NCBI RefSeq assembly: GCF_050529585.1
Contig: NZ_CP172882.1
Coordinates: 558,001 to 622,000 of the forward strand
DNA length: 64,000 bases
Origin: Enterococcus_D sp050529585
GTDB lineage: Bacteria > Bacillota > Bacilli > Lactobacillales > Enterococcaceae
Direction of reading: 5' to 3'
Shown here: positions 56,361 to 64,000 of the stretch, piece by piece
Numbering within the stretch: position 1 is the stretch's first letter
Layout of the letters: every line of letters starts with the position of its first letter
The notes under the pieces: model-generated
What the model was told of the DNA's origin: nothing
Seen by the model: the letters and a program-made list of their open reading frames with translations, nothing else
Databases searched by the model: none
Position numbers and translations under genes: made by a program

Positions 56361-56738
56361 TTATTCCAATTCTTCCAAAATGGACGCTGGAACTTCTGAT
56401 TGTGCGATTTCATTTGGTCCGGAAACAATTCTGGTATTGCTGATTTCCGCTTTGATCAAAGTGTTTGGGGCATAGGGTGTGACGTGTTCGCCTGAAAGTT
56501 CGTAGGTCATGATTTCTTTTTCACCATTTTTTTTGATAAATTCAAATGTGTAGTCATAAGAGGTATAACCTGCTATTTTGTTTCCGGATTGATCCACTGT
56601 TTGGTGGGCTTCTGGGACTTTTTCAGGGGTAACTGCATATGCAGTTACAGCTTTATAGGTGTTTGCATAGTATTTATAGCCATAATATCCACCTGCAGCT
56701 ATGATTAAAACGCCAAGCGTCAAAAGTATTTTTTTCAT
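56361..56738 (-). CDS. YxeA family protein (DUF1093)
   Basis: 125 residues. N-terminal signal/anchor MKKILLTLGVLIIAAGGYYG, then a small extracytoplasmic domain with YDYTFEFIKKNGEKEIMTYEL and the LIKAEISNTRIVSG segment typical of YxeA. Function unknown; oligomeric OB-like fold in solved homologs. I start at 56738, the ATG with 9-nt spacing from AAAGGA; an ATG six bases earlier (56744) is too close to it. Confidence 0.78.
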   Translation of the reverse strand: MKKILLTLGVLIIAAGGYYGYKYYANTYKAVTAYAVTPEKVPEAHQTVDQSGNKIAGYTSYDYTFEFIKKNGEKEIMTYELSGEHVTPYAPNTLIKAEISNTRIVSGPNEIAQSEVPASILEELE

Positions 56739-56971
56739 GTTCATCGTTCCTTTCTTTACAGGAGACAATATAGCATGTTTCGCCTAAAAAAATGCATCGA
56801 ATCAGATAACAAAATTGTAAGTTCAGCTTTTTTGAATAAAACAGCTGTAATTTTCTGTCGAACAATTGTGATATTGTTCAATAAGAATGAAACACGCTTG
56901 CAACATTGTAATGATATTCTGTTACTTGTGCCAGACAATGGTACAAATAAACAAAAGAGAGGTTTTTTCAT

Positions 56972-57622
56972 TTGAAAAAATTTGCATTTACACTTGTTGC
57001 AGGATTTGGTTTATTCGCAGGCACTTCAGTAGCTTTTGCGGACGAACAAACCCACGTTGTTGAACCAGGTGACACATTATCAGGCTTGGCGGCAACATAC
57101 CAAACGACGATTGATGATATCATGGCATTGAATGCGTCGATCGAAGACCCTAATTTGATTTTTGATGGTGAAACATTGTTGATTTTCAGCGATGGACAAA
57201 CAGTTGATAGTAAAGAAACGACAAACAGCTCAGCAAATGCAAGCAGTTCAGAAAGCCAAACAACTTCTGAAAGTACAGCGGCAGCTTCTGCAAGCACCAG
57301 CCAAGCTTCTGCAAGCACCAGCCAAGCTTCTGCAAGCACACCGAGCTCAGGTTCAGGTGTATTGAATCCAGTGGATGGCATCAATTATTATAATGGTGTT
57401 AGAGAATCTTACTACTCACAAAATGTCTTGCCTGGCGGAGGATTAAATATTCCAGGACGCCACGTAGCGTCAGACGGAACGATTCGCGATGCAGATGGCT
57501 ATATCGTTGTGGCTAGCGACAACCAAGCCAAAGGTTCGACAGGACAATCTTCTTTAGGGGCTTATAAAGTCTACGATACAGGTGTCGGCCATAGTGGGAT
57601 CGACGTATATACGAACTGGTAA
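56972..57622 (+). CDS. Secreted LysM cell-wall protein with C-terminal 3D-like domain
   Basis: 216 residues. A signal peptide with likely cleavage after VAFA (about residue 23) is followed by one LysM (HVVEPGDTLSGLAATYQTTI to FDGETLLIF). A Ser/Thr-rich linker (about 74-122) contains SQASAST repeats. The C-terminal domain has three spaced Asp signatures: HVASDGTIRD, KVYDTG and GIDVYTNW, the pattern of the 3D/RpfB-Sps double-psi barrel of peptidoglycan-lytic proteins. It is probably exported and bound to peptidoglycan; lytic activity is inferred. UUG start 56972 behind AGAGAGG. Confidence 0.82.
   Translation: MKKFAFTLVAGFGLFAGTSVAFADEQTHVVEPGDTLSGLAATYQTTIDDIMALNASIEDPNLIFDGETLLIFSDGQTVDSKETTNSSANASSSESQTTSESTAAASASTSQASASTSQASASTPSSGSGVLNPVDGINYYNGVRESYYSQNVLPGGGLNIPGRHVASDGTIRDADGYIVVASDNQAKGSTGQSSLGAYKVYDTGVGHSGIDVYTNW
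57284..57340 (+). repeat. 21-bp coding repeat in the LysM protein linker
   Basis: GCTTCTGCAAGCACCAGCCA(A) starts at 57284, 57305 and (partial) 57326, encoding the repeated ASASTSQ heptad. In-frame slippage could change linker length. Confidence 0.85.
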
Positions 57623-57642
57623 AATAGGCAATCAGTTTCAGC

Positions 57643-57680
57643 AAAAGGCAAAAACTGCTTCGGCGGTTTTGCCTTTTTTT
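57643..57680 (+). terminator. Terminator of the LysM gene
   Basis: AAAGGCAAAA (about 57644) pairs with TTTTGCCTTT (ending about 57677), with a TTCG tetraloop-containing inner stem. Confidence 0.88.
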
Positions 57681-57694
57681 GCTTGTCTCCTAGT

Positions 57695-57740
57695 ATGGTC
57701 TAGACAAATTCTTGTCAAAAAGAAATGAATGTGGTATTAT
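57695..57740 (+). promoter_or_regulatory. nagB promoter with NagR/DasR-like operator
   Basis: ATGGTCTAGACAAAT (57695-57709) contains the perfect palindrome GTCTAGAC and resembles a GntR-type dre site (consensus TGGTCTAGACCA). It sits immediately before TTGTCA (57712-57717), 17 bp, TATTAT (57735-57740). It predicts induction by amino sugars; the repressor gene is not in the window. Confidence 0.7.
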
Positions 57741-57775
57741 TGGACTATACCAAAAAAAGAACGGAGCGCATGACT

Positions 57776-58477
57776 ATGGAAATTATTCGCGTAAAAGATG
57801 CTGGCCAAGGCGGAAAGAAAGCTTTTGAGTTGATTCAAGAAGGCATGGAAAATGGTGCGAAAGTACTAGGACTAGCAACAGGCAGCACACCTGAAACCCT
57901 ATATGCTGAAATGACAGCAAGTGCTGTTGATTTTTCACAGATGACCTCAGTAAATTTAGATGAATATGTTGGCTTAGGCGGCAGCGATGATCAAAGTTAT
58001 CGCCATTTTATGGATGTTCATTTGTTCAACAAAAAACCATTTTTAGAAACTTTTGTGCCAAATGGCAAAGCGAGTGATTTAGAGGAAGAATGCCGACGCT
58101 ATGATGATGTGATTGCAGCACATCCAGTGGATATTCAAATTCTAGGTATTGGTCAAAATGGTCATATTGGGTTCAATGAACCTGGCGCTTCTTTTGAAGG
58201 AACTACCTCAGTCGTTGATTTGACTGAATCGACGATCAACGCCAACAAACGTTATTTCGATAAAGTAGAAGATGTACCAACGACTGCTATCTCAATGGGC
58301 ATTGGCTCAATCATGCGCAGCAAAAAAATCATTTTGATGGCTTTTGGCGAAGCCAAAGCAGATGCGATCCAAAAAATGATCGAAGGACCTGTCACCCAAG
58401 AACTGCCTGCGTCAGTATTGCAAAATCATGATGATGTCATTGTGATCATCGATGAAGCTGCTGCCAGCAAACTATAA
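57776..58477 (+). CDS. nagB: Glucosamine-6-phosphate deaminase
   Basis: 233 residues, the short Firmicute form. Family motifs: LGLATGSTPETLYAEM, SVNLDEYVGL (catalytic Asp), ILGIGQNGHIGFNEPG (His and Glu of the active site). It converts GlcN6P to Fru6P and ammonia, feeding amino sugars and recycled cell-wall sugars into glycolysis. It lacks the allosteric site residues of E. coli NagB as far as I can see. Start 57776; ATGs at 57725 and 57770 precede it in frame, but the RBS GGAG fits 57776. Monocistronic. Confidence 0.95.
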   Translation: MEIIRVKDAGQGGKKAFELIQEGMENGAKVLGLATGSTPETLYAEMTASAVDFSQMTSVNLDEYVGLGGSDDQSYRHFMDVHLFNKKPFLETFVPNGKASDLEEECRRYDDVIAAHPVDIQILGIGQNGHIGFNEPGASFEGTTSVVDLTESTINANKRYFDKVEDVPTTAISMGIGSIMRSKKIILMAFGEAKADAIQKMIEGPVTQELPASVLQNHDDVIVIIDEAAASKL

Positions 58478-58486
58478 TTGATCCCC

Positions 58487-58518
58487 AAACCAGACTTTAG
58501 CAGTCTGGTTTTTCTTTT
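58487..58518 (+). terminator. Terminator of nagB
   Basis: AAACCAGACT pairs with AGTCTGGTTT around TTAGC, with a T-run. Confidence 0.9.
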
Positions 58519-58568
58519 TGACTGCATAGTGCTATAGTTAAATAAAAGAGAAAAAGAGGGAATGTTCC

Positions 58569-59279
58569 ATGGCGGATATACATTTGACGATACCTGAAAT
58601 CGCGCTGCGTTTGTTGCTGGCGATGGTAATGGGTGGGGCCATTGGTTTTGAAAGACAATACAAGAGTCGTCCCGCTGGCCTGAGAACACATATTTTGGTC
58701 TGCATGGGTGCTTGTGTGATTGCTTTGATCCAAGTTGAAATCGCAAGTGGTGCGATGCGAGATGCGCTAAATCATCCCAACTTGGCTGGTGTCATACGTT
58801 CAGACGAGGCCAGATTGATTGCGCAAGTGGTCAGTGGTGTCGGCTTCTTAGGCGCCGGAACGATCATTGTGACCAAACGATCTGTGACCGGGTTGACGAC
58901 AGCTGCTTCACTGTGGGCAATTGCCGGTTTGGGGATTGCCATCGGGATGGGCTTTTATCCGATCGCTATTAGTAGTTTTTTGGGTATTTTCTTTGCATTG
59001 ACAATCGTTAAACGGATCGTCAAAGTACCTACAGCGAAAAAATTAGAGATTCAGTATTTCCATCGAGCAGAAACCAAGGAATTCTTGACCGAGTACTTTC
59101 AGGAGAAAAAAATCAATATTGAAGATGTCAATTTTGATGTGAAATTCATGGAAGATTATCGAATCTATACAAATATCTATACCATCGATTTGCCGCGAGG
59201 CTTGAGTTTCTCAGAGGTGATCGAAGAATTATCAGTCTACAAAAACATCACAAAGATTCGTTTAGTGGATATTGCATAA
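58569..59279 (+). CDS. MgtC/SapB family membrane protein
   Basis: 236 residues. The N-terminal MgtC domain has about five TM segments: GGAIGFERQYKSRPAGLRTHILVCMGACV is the hallmark after TM1 (with Arg-rich loop), followed by VVSGVGFLGAGTIIV and GLTTAASLWAIAGLGIAIG. A about 85-residue cytoplasmic ACT-like C-terminal domain begins near residue 155. MgtC-type proteins modulate F-ATPase or Mg2+ homeostasis; Mg2+ control is not visible here. RBS AAGAGGG. Confidence 0.9.
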   Translation: MADIHLTIPEIALRLLLAMVMGGAIGFERQYKSRPAGLRTHILVCMGACVIALIQVEIASGAMRDALNHPNLAGVIRSDEARLIAQVVSGVGFLGAGTIIVTKRSVTGLTTAASLWAIAGLGIAIGMGFYPIAISSFLGIFFALTIVKRIVKVPTAKKLEIQYFHRAETKEFLTEYFQEKKINIEDVNFDVKFMEDYRIYTNIYTIDLPRGLSFSEVIEELSVYKNITKIRLVDIA

Positions 59280-59284
59280 AAAAC

Positions 59285-59330
59285 AAAAAAATGACATCGG
59301 CTATGACAAACAGCCGATGTCGTTTTTTTA
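59285..59330. terminator. Bidirectional terminator
   Basis: GACATCGGCT pairs with AGCCGATGTC (59293-59320), with A-runs left and T-runs right, between convergent MgtC and DUF92 genes. Confidence 0.9.
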
Positions 59331-60131
59331 TTTGAACAGCAAGAGGGTGATGACAACGATCAAAAGATTACTCAGGAAGTTGATCCCTTCATTGGATACA
59401 AAAGCCAAGCCGCTGACTTTGCGGGTGGCTTGCTGATGGTGGATTTTTTTCTCCGTATATTGACCACACACAAGACACTGGTAGCGGACTTGAATCGTTG
59501 CGCCCAACAGACTATCCACCAGACTGCCTAAAAAACCCAATGCAACGAGCAGAATCAATTGTGTGAGTATGATTGGCTTGCCACTAAGCCATAAGCTGAT
59601 GGTATATAAGCCAATGATCGCAGCGCTCCCTGCTAAAGAGGCGCAAGTGCCCAGCAAACTGACGCCGCCAGATAGACCAGGAGCCAATTTCTTCCCCGTA
59701 AGCAGATCGCGAGGCGGTTTTCGGCTCAAAACGCCAATATCCGATCCCCATGTATCAGAAGTACAGCTGGCGATACCGGCAGTAAAGGCCAATAAAAACA
59801 TGTCGTTATTGAATACCCTATACAAAAGCAAAACAAAGAGACTAGGAAAAATATTGGCCCAGACTTGAAGCATGTCCCGTTTATGGCCTTTATTCACGGG
59901 ATCATCGGGTGCGCGATCGACTTGATGTTTGAATAAGCTGATCGCGCCAGAGCTGGCAAAAAAGAATCCAACAAGAAAGATACTATACCACGGTCCGATT
60001 GTGATGATCAGTGTGCCAGAGATGATCGCTGCGATCGTACCTGAAGGTGACAGCCATTGCAAAAATAAGGCCCCACAGGCAACAAGGCAGCTTAGAGCCA
60101 GGCCTAAAGCAAATTGATAAAAGAGCAACAT
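59328..60131 (-). CDS. DUF92 family membrane protein
   Basis: 267 residues with about seven hydrophobic segments. Hallmarks of TIGR00297/DUF92: ASCTSDTWGSDIGVLSRKPPRDLLTGKKL and GLSGGVSLLGT, an Asp-rich motif like that of CDP-alcohol/phytol-phosphate kinase relatives. In other lineages related proteins act in polyprenol or phytol phosphate metabolism; here the function is unknown. RBS GGGAGGCG. Confidence 0.82.
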   Translation of the reverse strand: MLLFYQFALGLALSCLVACGALFLQWLSPSGTIAAIISGTLIITIGPWYSIFLVGFFFASSGAISLFKHQVDRAPDDPVNKGHKRDMLQVWANIFPSLFVLLLYRVFNNDMFLLAFTAGIASCTSDTWGSDIGVLSRKPPRDLLTGKKLAPGLSGGVSLLGTCASLAGSAAIIGLYTISLWLSGKPIILTQLILLVALGFLGSLVDSLLGATIQVRYQCLVCGQYTEKKIHHQQATRKVSGLAFVSNEGINFLSNLLIVVITLLLFK

Positions 60132-60268
60132 AGATGCGCCTCCCTTTTTTTATAGTGTAGCATAGATTGATCCAATCACGTAGGGAACGCAAAATTCAGC
60201 AGAATCGATTGCTTTTTGCTCGTCAAATAGACGCGTTTCATTTAAGCTTATACTATGAGGTGAGTGAG

Positions 60269-61579
60269 ATGAAAATAGTGATTGTAGGCGGATCTTTTGG
60301 CGGAATCAGTTGTGCGCGAGAAGCGCGCCGGTTATATCCACAAGCTGAGATTCTCTTGATAGAAAAGAAAGCCCAGATTGGATTTATCCCCAGTGGCATG
60401 CTGCTCTATATTGAAGGCCGGATCGATTCATTGGCAGATGCTTTTTTCTGCAAAGCAGATCAATTGCGGGCAGAAGGTATTATTGTTGCACTCAATGAAG
60501 CGGTTCTTGGTATCGCACCCGATGAACATCTGCTGCATACGGACCGACGGACAATCCAGTATGATCGCTTGGTCTTAGCCGCAGGCTCTAGCCAAGACTC
60601 TCATATTTTGCCGCAACCTGAAGAATCGCTGCTTACCTATAAAGAATATGATGTGGCCCAAAGTTTTGTGGACCAGCTGGCACAAGCTGACTCTGTTGGC
60701 ATCGTTGGTGCTGGCCAAGCGGGTATGGAAGCTGCCAATACGATGATAACAATCAACAAAAGCGTGTCTGTCATTGAGTCGATGGATTACCCGCTATTCA
60801 AATATTTTGATCAAACCTTTTTGCAACCGTTTTTGGACGAACTAGCACAAATACCCAACTTGACCTTTTATTGGTCAGAACCCACGCTGGCTGTGAATAA
60901 GACGGATACCGGTTTTCAGATTGAAACCGCCGAACATGTGATTGAGAGTGACTTGGTTTTGACCACAGTCAATGTCCATCCAAGTGTTCAATCGGCCTTT
61001 GCCTCTTTTCGCCGTCACAGTGACCAAACGATTTGGACCGATGCGTATTTGGAGACCTCTCAGCGAGATGTGTTTGCGGTAGGGGACCTGATCCAAATCC
61101 CTAATGGGGTGACAAACGACACGACATACATGCCTTTGGTCAATAATGCCATTCGTTCTGGCGCGGCAGCTGCTAGAAACTTGTTAGAAAAAACACTGTC
61201 CTTCAGAGGTGGATTGCGCACGGTAGGCACACAGTTGTTTGGCTGGTATTTAGCTAGTACCGGTTTGACCGAATCTGACCGTTTCTTTTATGAGAAAGAG
61301 GTTGTATGTCATGATTTTGAAGAGAGACACTCAGTTTTTGCGCCTGACAAGATCTATGGCAAGCTCACGATCGAAGCCGAAAGCGGCCGCATATTAGGCG
61401 CCCAACTATTATCAAAAGCCAATATTCTGGAAAAAATAAATTTATTGGCCTTTGCGATTGAAAAAAAATCGACCCTTGATGAATTGGCACAAAAAGATTT
61501 TTTCTTTCAACCTAAATTTTCGCCAGCCACTGACCAAACCTTTATTTGGCCCGTAGGATGTGATGCCGATGAGACTTGA
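60269..61579 (+). CDS. FAD-dependent NAD(P)-disulfide-type oxidoreductase lacking the catalytic Cys
   Basis: 436 residues, CoA-disulfide reductase / NADH oxidase fold. FAD-binding GGSFGGISCAREARR at the N-terminus, NAD(P)-binding GIVGAGQAGMEAANT, and FAD-contact FAVGDLIQIPN at about 270. In Nox, Npx and CoADR enzymes a redox Cys lies in SFLSCGIALY; here the matching site is GFIPSGMLLY, with Ser in place of Cys. It is therefore unlikely to be a standard NADH oxidase or peroxidase. Start 60269 by GAGGTGAG; the in-frame ATG at 60167 has no RBS and precedes the family start. The next gene overlaps by 11 bp. Confidence 0.82.
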   Translation: MKIVIVGGSFGGISCAREARRLYPQAEILLIEKKAQIGFIPSGMLLYIEGRIDSLADAFFCKADQLRAEGIIVALNEAVLGIAPDEHLLHTDRRTIQYDRLVLAAGSSQDSHILPQPEESLLTYKEYDVAQSFVDQLAQADSVGIVGAGQAGMEAANTMITINKSVSVIESMDYPLFKYFDQTFLQPFLDELAQIPNLTFYWSEPTLAVNKTDTGFQIETAEHVIESDLVLTTVNVHPSVQSAFASFRRHSDQTIWTDAYLETSQRDVFAVGDLIQIPNGVTNDTTYMPLVNNAIRSGAAAARNLLEKTLSFRGGLRTVGTQLFGWYLASTGLTESDRFFYEKEVVCHDFEERHSVFAPDKIYGKLTIEAESGRILGAQLLSKANILEKINLLAFAIEKKSTLDELAQKDFFFQPKFSPATDQTFIWPVGCDADET

Positions 61580-63014
61580 TCAGTTACTGGAAAAAAAAGA
61601 AGCCAAGCAATTACAGTTATTAAAGAAATTATTGCTGGCTGGTGGGAAGCTGCCGATCCACGACATGGCAGACTATCTCAAAATCAGTAAACCATCTTTA
61701 GAAAAGTATGCGGAAGAACTGATGCTTGTTTTGCAAAAGTACCAAGGGCAGTGTCGGTTATTTTATGAAGGAAATTATCTAGTCTATCAGATGGCTCCTT
61801 CGTTTTCGCTGAGTCAAATCGAAGGGGATTTTTACCAAGAAGCCATCAAATATCAGATTTTGACCCATTTGTTAGAACACCAAGAGACTGCCATGATTCC
61901 ATTGGCACACAAGCTCTCTGTCAGTGAATCTTCTTTATTTCGCAAAATCAAAGAGCTAAATATTCTGCTGGCAGAATTTGGCTTGGAAATATGGCAAGGA
62001 AAAATAACTGGTGAAGAACCGCAAATTCGCTACTTTTATTTTGAATTATTTTGGCATGTCGGTTCTCTTAGGAATCAACCACTGGAGATTGATGAAAAGT
62101 ATATCGGATTGATCGCTAGAGGATTGCGTTATTCTTTTACGGAAGAAGCACAACAGCGCTTATCATTGTGGCTGCATATTATGAAAGCGCGTTTGAAAGT
62201 AGGTGGACAATCGTATCAACAGTTGCGGATTCAAATGACCCCCTATTTGAAAGATCCGCTGTATCAACAATTGCGTGAATTGGTTTTTCGTAGTTTTGGT
62301 CACTATGCCTTTGAAGTGCGGGAAGAGGAGGCGATGCTGCATTTTGTTTTTCTTTTATCTTTTTCCATTTTTTCTGAGTCTGATTTTCGCAGCTACATGC
62401 TGCAACGCTCGCGGTTTACCCCAACAGCCCTAACCGATACCTTGATTTTAGAAAATATTCTCCATTTGTATCGGCCCAAACCTGTACCTAGAGAAATAGA
62501 AGCAACGTGTTATTTCCATTTGTCTCAGATCCATAGCCGTATTTATTTTTTTCAAGGAGATGTTGAAGTTTTTGATCGGGGCAATATTTGGCAACTTGAA
62601 GCCAAACTGTCTAGTCGCAACATTCAGCAAATCAGCGAGAAATTACTCACGGCCGCTACCACGGAAATGCAGATCGAGCAAACGGAGACCAACAGCTTAC
62701 TTGTCATGACAATGGTCAAGTATTTGAGTGTGATCACTATCATTGATTACCAAATCAATCGTGCATTTCGTGTAGGGATCGCATTGAAAATGGATGGGTT
62801 ATTCAAAGAGGCGGTTTATTATATGTGGCTGCTCTATTTAAAAAATATCAATGGGGTCGTGGTGGAAAGTTATTCACCTGAAACAGACTATGATTTGATT
62901 TTGGCCAACTACCCATTACAAACCCAAACACCCACCTATCGAATCAGCGAGTTAGGCACGAATTATGATATTGGAGAAATCAAAAAAATCATACGTGAAC
63001 GCTTTGAATCTTAG
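61569..63014 (+). CDS. Mga-type helix-turn-helix regulator
   Basis: 481 residues. An N-terminal HTH (ADYLKISKPSLEKYAEEL) and a second winged-helix (LAHKLSVSESSLFRKIKEL) are followed by a long helical C-terminal region with PRD-like repeats and a possible EIIB-like fold at the end. These are Mga/AtxA-type regulators controlled by phosphorylation of PTS components. Start set at 61569 (10-nt spacing from AGGA); 61563 is an alternative. It overlaps the oxidoreductase stop by 11 bp and precedes glpK, which it might regulate. Confidence 0.75.
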   Translation: MRLDQLLEKKEAKQLQLLKKLLLAGGKLPIHDMADYLKISKPSLEKYAEELMLVLQKYQGQCRLFYEGNYLVYQMAPSFSLSQIEGDFYQEAIKYQILTHLLEHQETAMIPLAHKLSVSESSLFRKIKELNILLAEFGLEIWQGKITGEEPQIRYFYFELFWHVGSLRNQPLEIDEKYIGLIARGLRYSFTEEAQQRLSLWLHIMKARLKVGGQSYQQLRIQMTPYLKDPLYQQLRELVFRSFGHYAFEVREEEAMLHFVFLLSFSIFSESDFRSYMLQRSRFTPTALTDTLILENILHLYRPKPVPREIEATCYFHLSQIHSRIYFFQGDVEVFDRGNIWQLEAKLSSRNIQQISEKLLTAATTEMQIEQTETNSLLVMTMVKYLSVITIIDYQINRAFRVGIALKMDGLFKEAVYYMWLLYLKNINGVVVESYSPETDYDLILANYPLQTQTPTYRISELGTNYDIGEIKKIIRERFES

Positions 63015-63047
63015 ATTTCGTCAATTTCTTTTGAATTTAAAAAAAAG

Positions 63048-63106
63048 TTGACGAGTTACCACTGTAAAATTCCGTTATAGTAAAGGCAAGAAAGAAAACG
63101 TTATCA
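63048..63106 (+). promoter_or_regulatory. glpK promoter region with cre site
   Basis: TTGACG (63048-63053) lies 22 bp before TATAGT (63076-63081), a poor spacing that suggests an activator requirement. AGAAAACGTTATCA (63093-63106) matches the cre consensus TGWAANCGNTNWCA at 13 of 14 positions (A for the first T), placed just past the -10 for CcpA repression. Confidence 0.75.
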
Positions 63107-63137
63107 TAACGTATTAAAAATTAAGGGAGCGAATATA

Positions 63138-64000
63138 ATGGCAGAAAAAGATTATGTAATGGCGATCGATCAAGGGACAACAAGTTCAAGAGCAATCATT
63201 TTTGACCGCAATGGGAAAAATGTGGGTAGTTCGCAAAAAGAATTTCCTCAATACTTTCCTAAATCTGGTTGGGTAGAGCACAACGCCAATGAAATTTGGA
63301 ATTCTGTTCAATCGGTTATTGCGGGTGCTTTCATTGAATCAGGGATACGTCCAGAAGCTATCGCTAGTATTGGGATCACCAATCAACGTGAAACGACCGT
63401 TGTTTGGGACAAAAACACCGGACAACCCATTGCAAATGCAATTGTCTGGCAATCACGCCAGTCTTCACCGATTGCTGATCAATTAAAAGAAGATGGGCAC
63501 AAAGAAATGATCCATGAAAAAACTGGTTTAGTGATCGATGCGTACTTCTCAGCAACTAAAATCCGCTGGCTATTAGACAATGTAGAAGGCGCACAAGAAA
63601 AAGCTGACAATGGCGACCTGCTTTTTGGTACGATTGATTCCTGGTTGGTCTGGAAACTCACCGACGGACAAGTCCATGTGACGGATTATTCCAATGCCAG
63701 CCGAACGATGTTGTATAACATCCATAAATTAGAATGGGACCAAGAAATCTTGGATATCTTGAATATTCCTAGTTCCATGCTACCCGAAGTCAAAAGCAAT
63801 TCAGAAGTCTATGGACATACGCGCAGTTATCATTTCTACGGCAGCGAAGTGCCGATTGCCGGAATGGCAGGGGACCAGCAAGCCGCTTTATTTGGACAAA
63901 TGGCTTTTGAAAAAGGCATGATCAAAAATACCTATGGCACGGGTGCCTTTATTGTCATGAACACGGGTGAAGAACCCCAATTATCTGATAACGATTTGCT
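63138..64000 (+). CDS. glpK: Glycerol kinase (5' part; continues beyond the window)
   Basis: The frame opens at ATG 63138 (RBS AAGGGAG) and is still open at the window end, giving 287 codons of a about 500-residue enzyme. ATP-binding DQGTTSSRA begins at residue 11 and SYHFYG contains His232, the residue that HPr phosphorylates to activate the enzyme in enterococci. It phosphorylates glycerol to glycerol-3-phosphate; glpO and glpF usually follow in enterococci but are outside the window. The 5' segment matches what I remember of E. casseliflavus GlpK. Confidence 0.97.
   Translation, partial: MAEKDYVMAIDQGTTSSRAIIFDRNGKNVGSSQKEFPQYFPKSGWVEHNANEIWNSVQSVIAGAFIESGIRPEAIASIGITNQRETTVVWDKNTGQPIANAIVWQSRQSSPIADQLKEDGHKEMIHEKTGLVIDAYFSATKIRWLLDNVEGAQEKADNGDLLFGTIDSWLVWKLTDGQVHVTDYSNASRTMLYNIHKLEWDQEILDILNIPSSMLPEVKSNSEVYGHTRSYHFYGSEVPIAGMAGDQQAALFGQMAFEKGMIKNTYGTGAFIVMNTGEEPQLSDNDL

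Noticed and set aside
56968..57384. A 138-codon minus-strand frame opposite the LysM gene
   Set aside because: It is antisense to a strongly supported secreted protein; its repeats mirror the linker repeats, and no RBS or product family is visible.

Overview
The window is chromosomal DNA of a low-GC Gram-positive bacterium, an Enterococcus. The 16S V1 stem-loop and the glycerol kinase at the right end point to the E. casseliflavus / E. gallinarum group; that assignment rests on remembered sequences, not on a search. Genes start with AUG, GUG or UUG behind strong AGGAGG-type ribosome binding sites. Many 3' ends carry a hairpin followed by a T-run, and several convergent pairs share one bidirectional terminator.

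Layout. (1) 1-5595: a complete rRNA operon with four evenly spaced tandem promoters, 16S, a spacer without tRNA, 23S, 5S and tRNA-Asn, closed by two terminators. (2) 5.6-11.3 kb: small housekeeping and stress genes (HAD phosphatase, HesB/YqkB-like protein, 32-residue membrane peptide, UspA), then an AT-rich, probably acquired pair (ABC exporter and MFS transporter), a decayed tyrosine integrase, tRNA-Thr and a second identical tRNA-Asn. (3) 11.3-18.8 kb: a YtrA-type regulator with its membrane-protein partner, an acyltransferase, pepC, a short orphan HicB-like protein, an IS1182-type transposase relic, the cystine transporter tcyP and an array of 87-bp tandem repeats. (4) 18.8-26 kb: metabolic and repair genes (tyrosine phosphatase, fructosamine kinase, acyl-ACP thioesterase, asparaginase, DUF72, Cof-type HAD, NTP pyrophosphohydrolase, aspartate kinase). 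(5) 26-40.6 kb: core genes ezrA, nifS-thiI, rex, tpx, T-box-valS, folC-HAD, radC, csp and rpoY-rnjA. (6) 40.8-51.6 kb: EfrA/EfrB-type heterodimeric ABC exporter, gamma-carbonic anhydrase-like protein, clpP, GDPD-miaA-hflX and glnR-glnA. (7) 51.7-64 kb: a GldA/GldF/GldG/DUF4340 ABC cassette, a YxeA protein, a secreted LysM protein, nagB, an MgtC-like protein, a DUF92 protein, and an FAD oxidoreductase plus Mga-type regulator leading into glpK, which runs off the window.

Control is unusually legible. There are recognisable sites for Rex (rex), CtsR (clpP), GlnR (glnRA), a NagR/DasR-like repressor (nagB), CcpA (cre at glpK), a YtrA-type palindrome and a tRNA-dependent T-box (valS). Together they tie the genes to redox state, protein damage, nitrogen, amino sugars, carbon source and valine supply.

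The least ordinary parts are the 87-bp repeat array, the integrase relic facing the 3' end of tRNA-Thr beside the AT-rich transporter pair, the orphan HicB with the nearby transposase relic, and the oxidoreductase lacking the family's catalytic cysteine next to glpK. I saw no complete previously undescribed multi-gene system.
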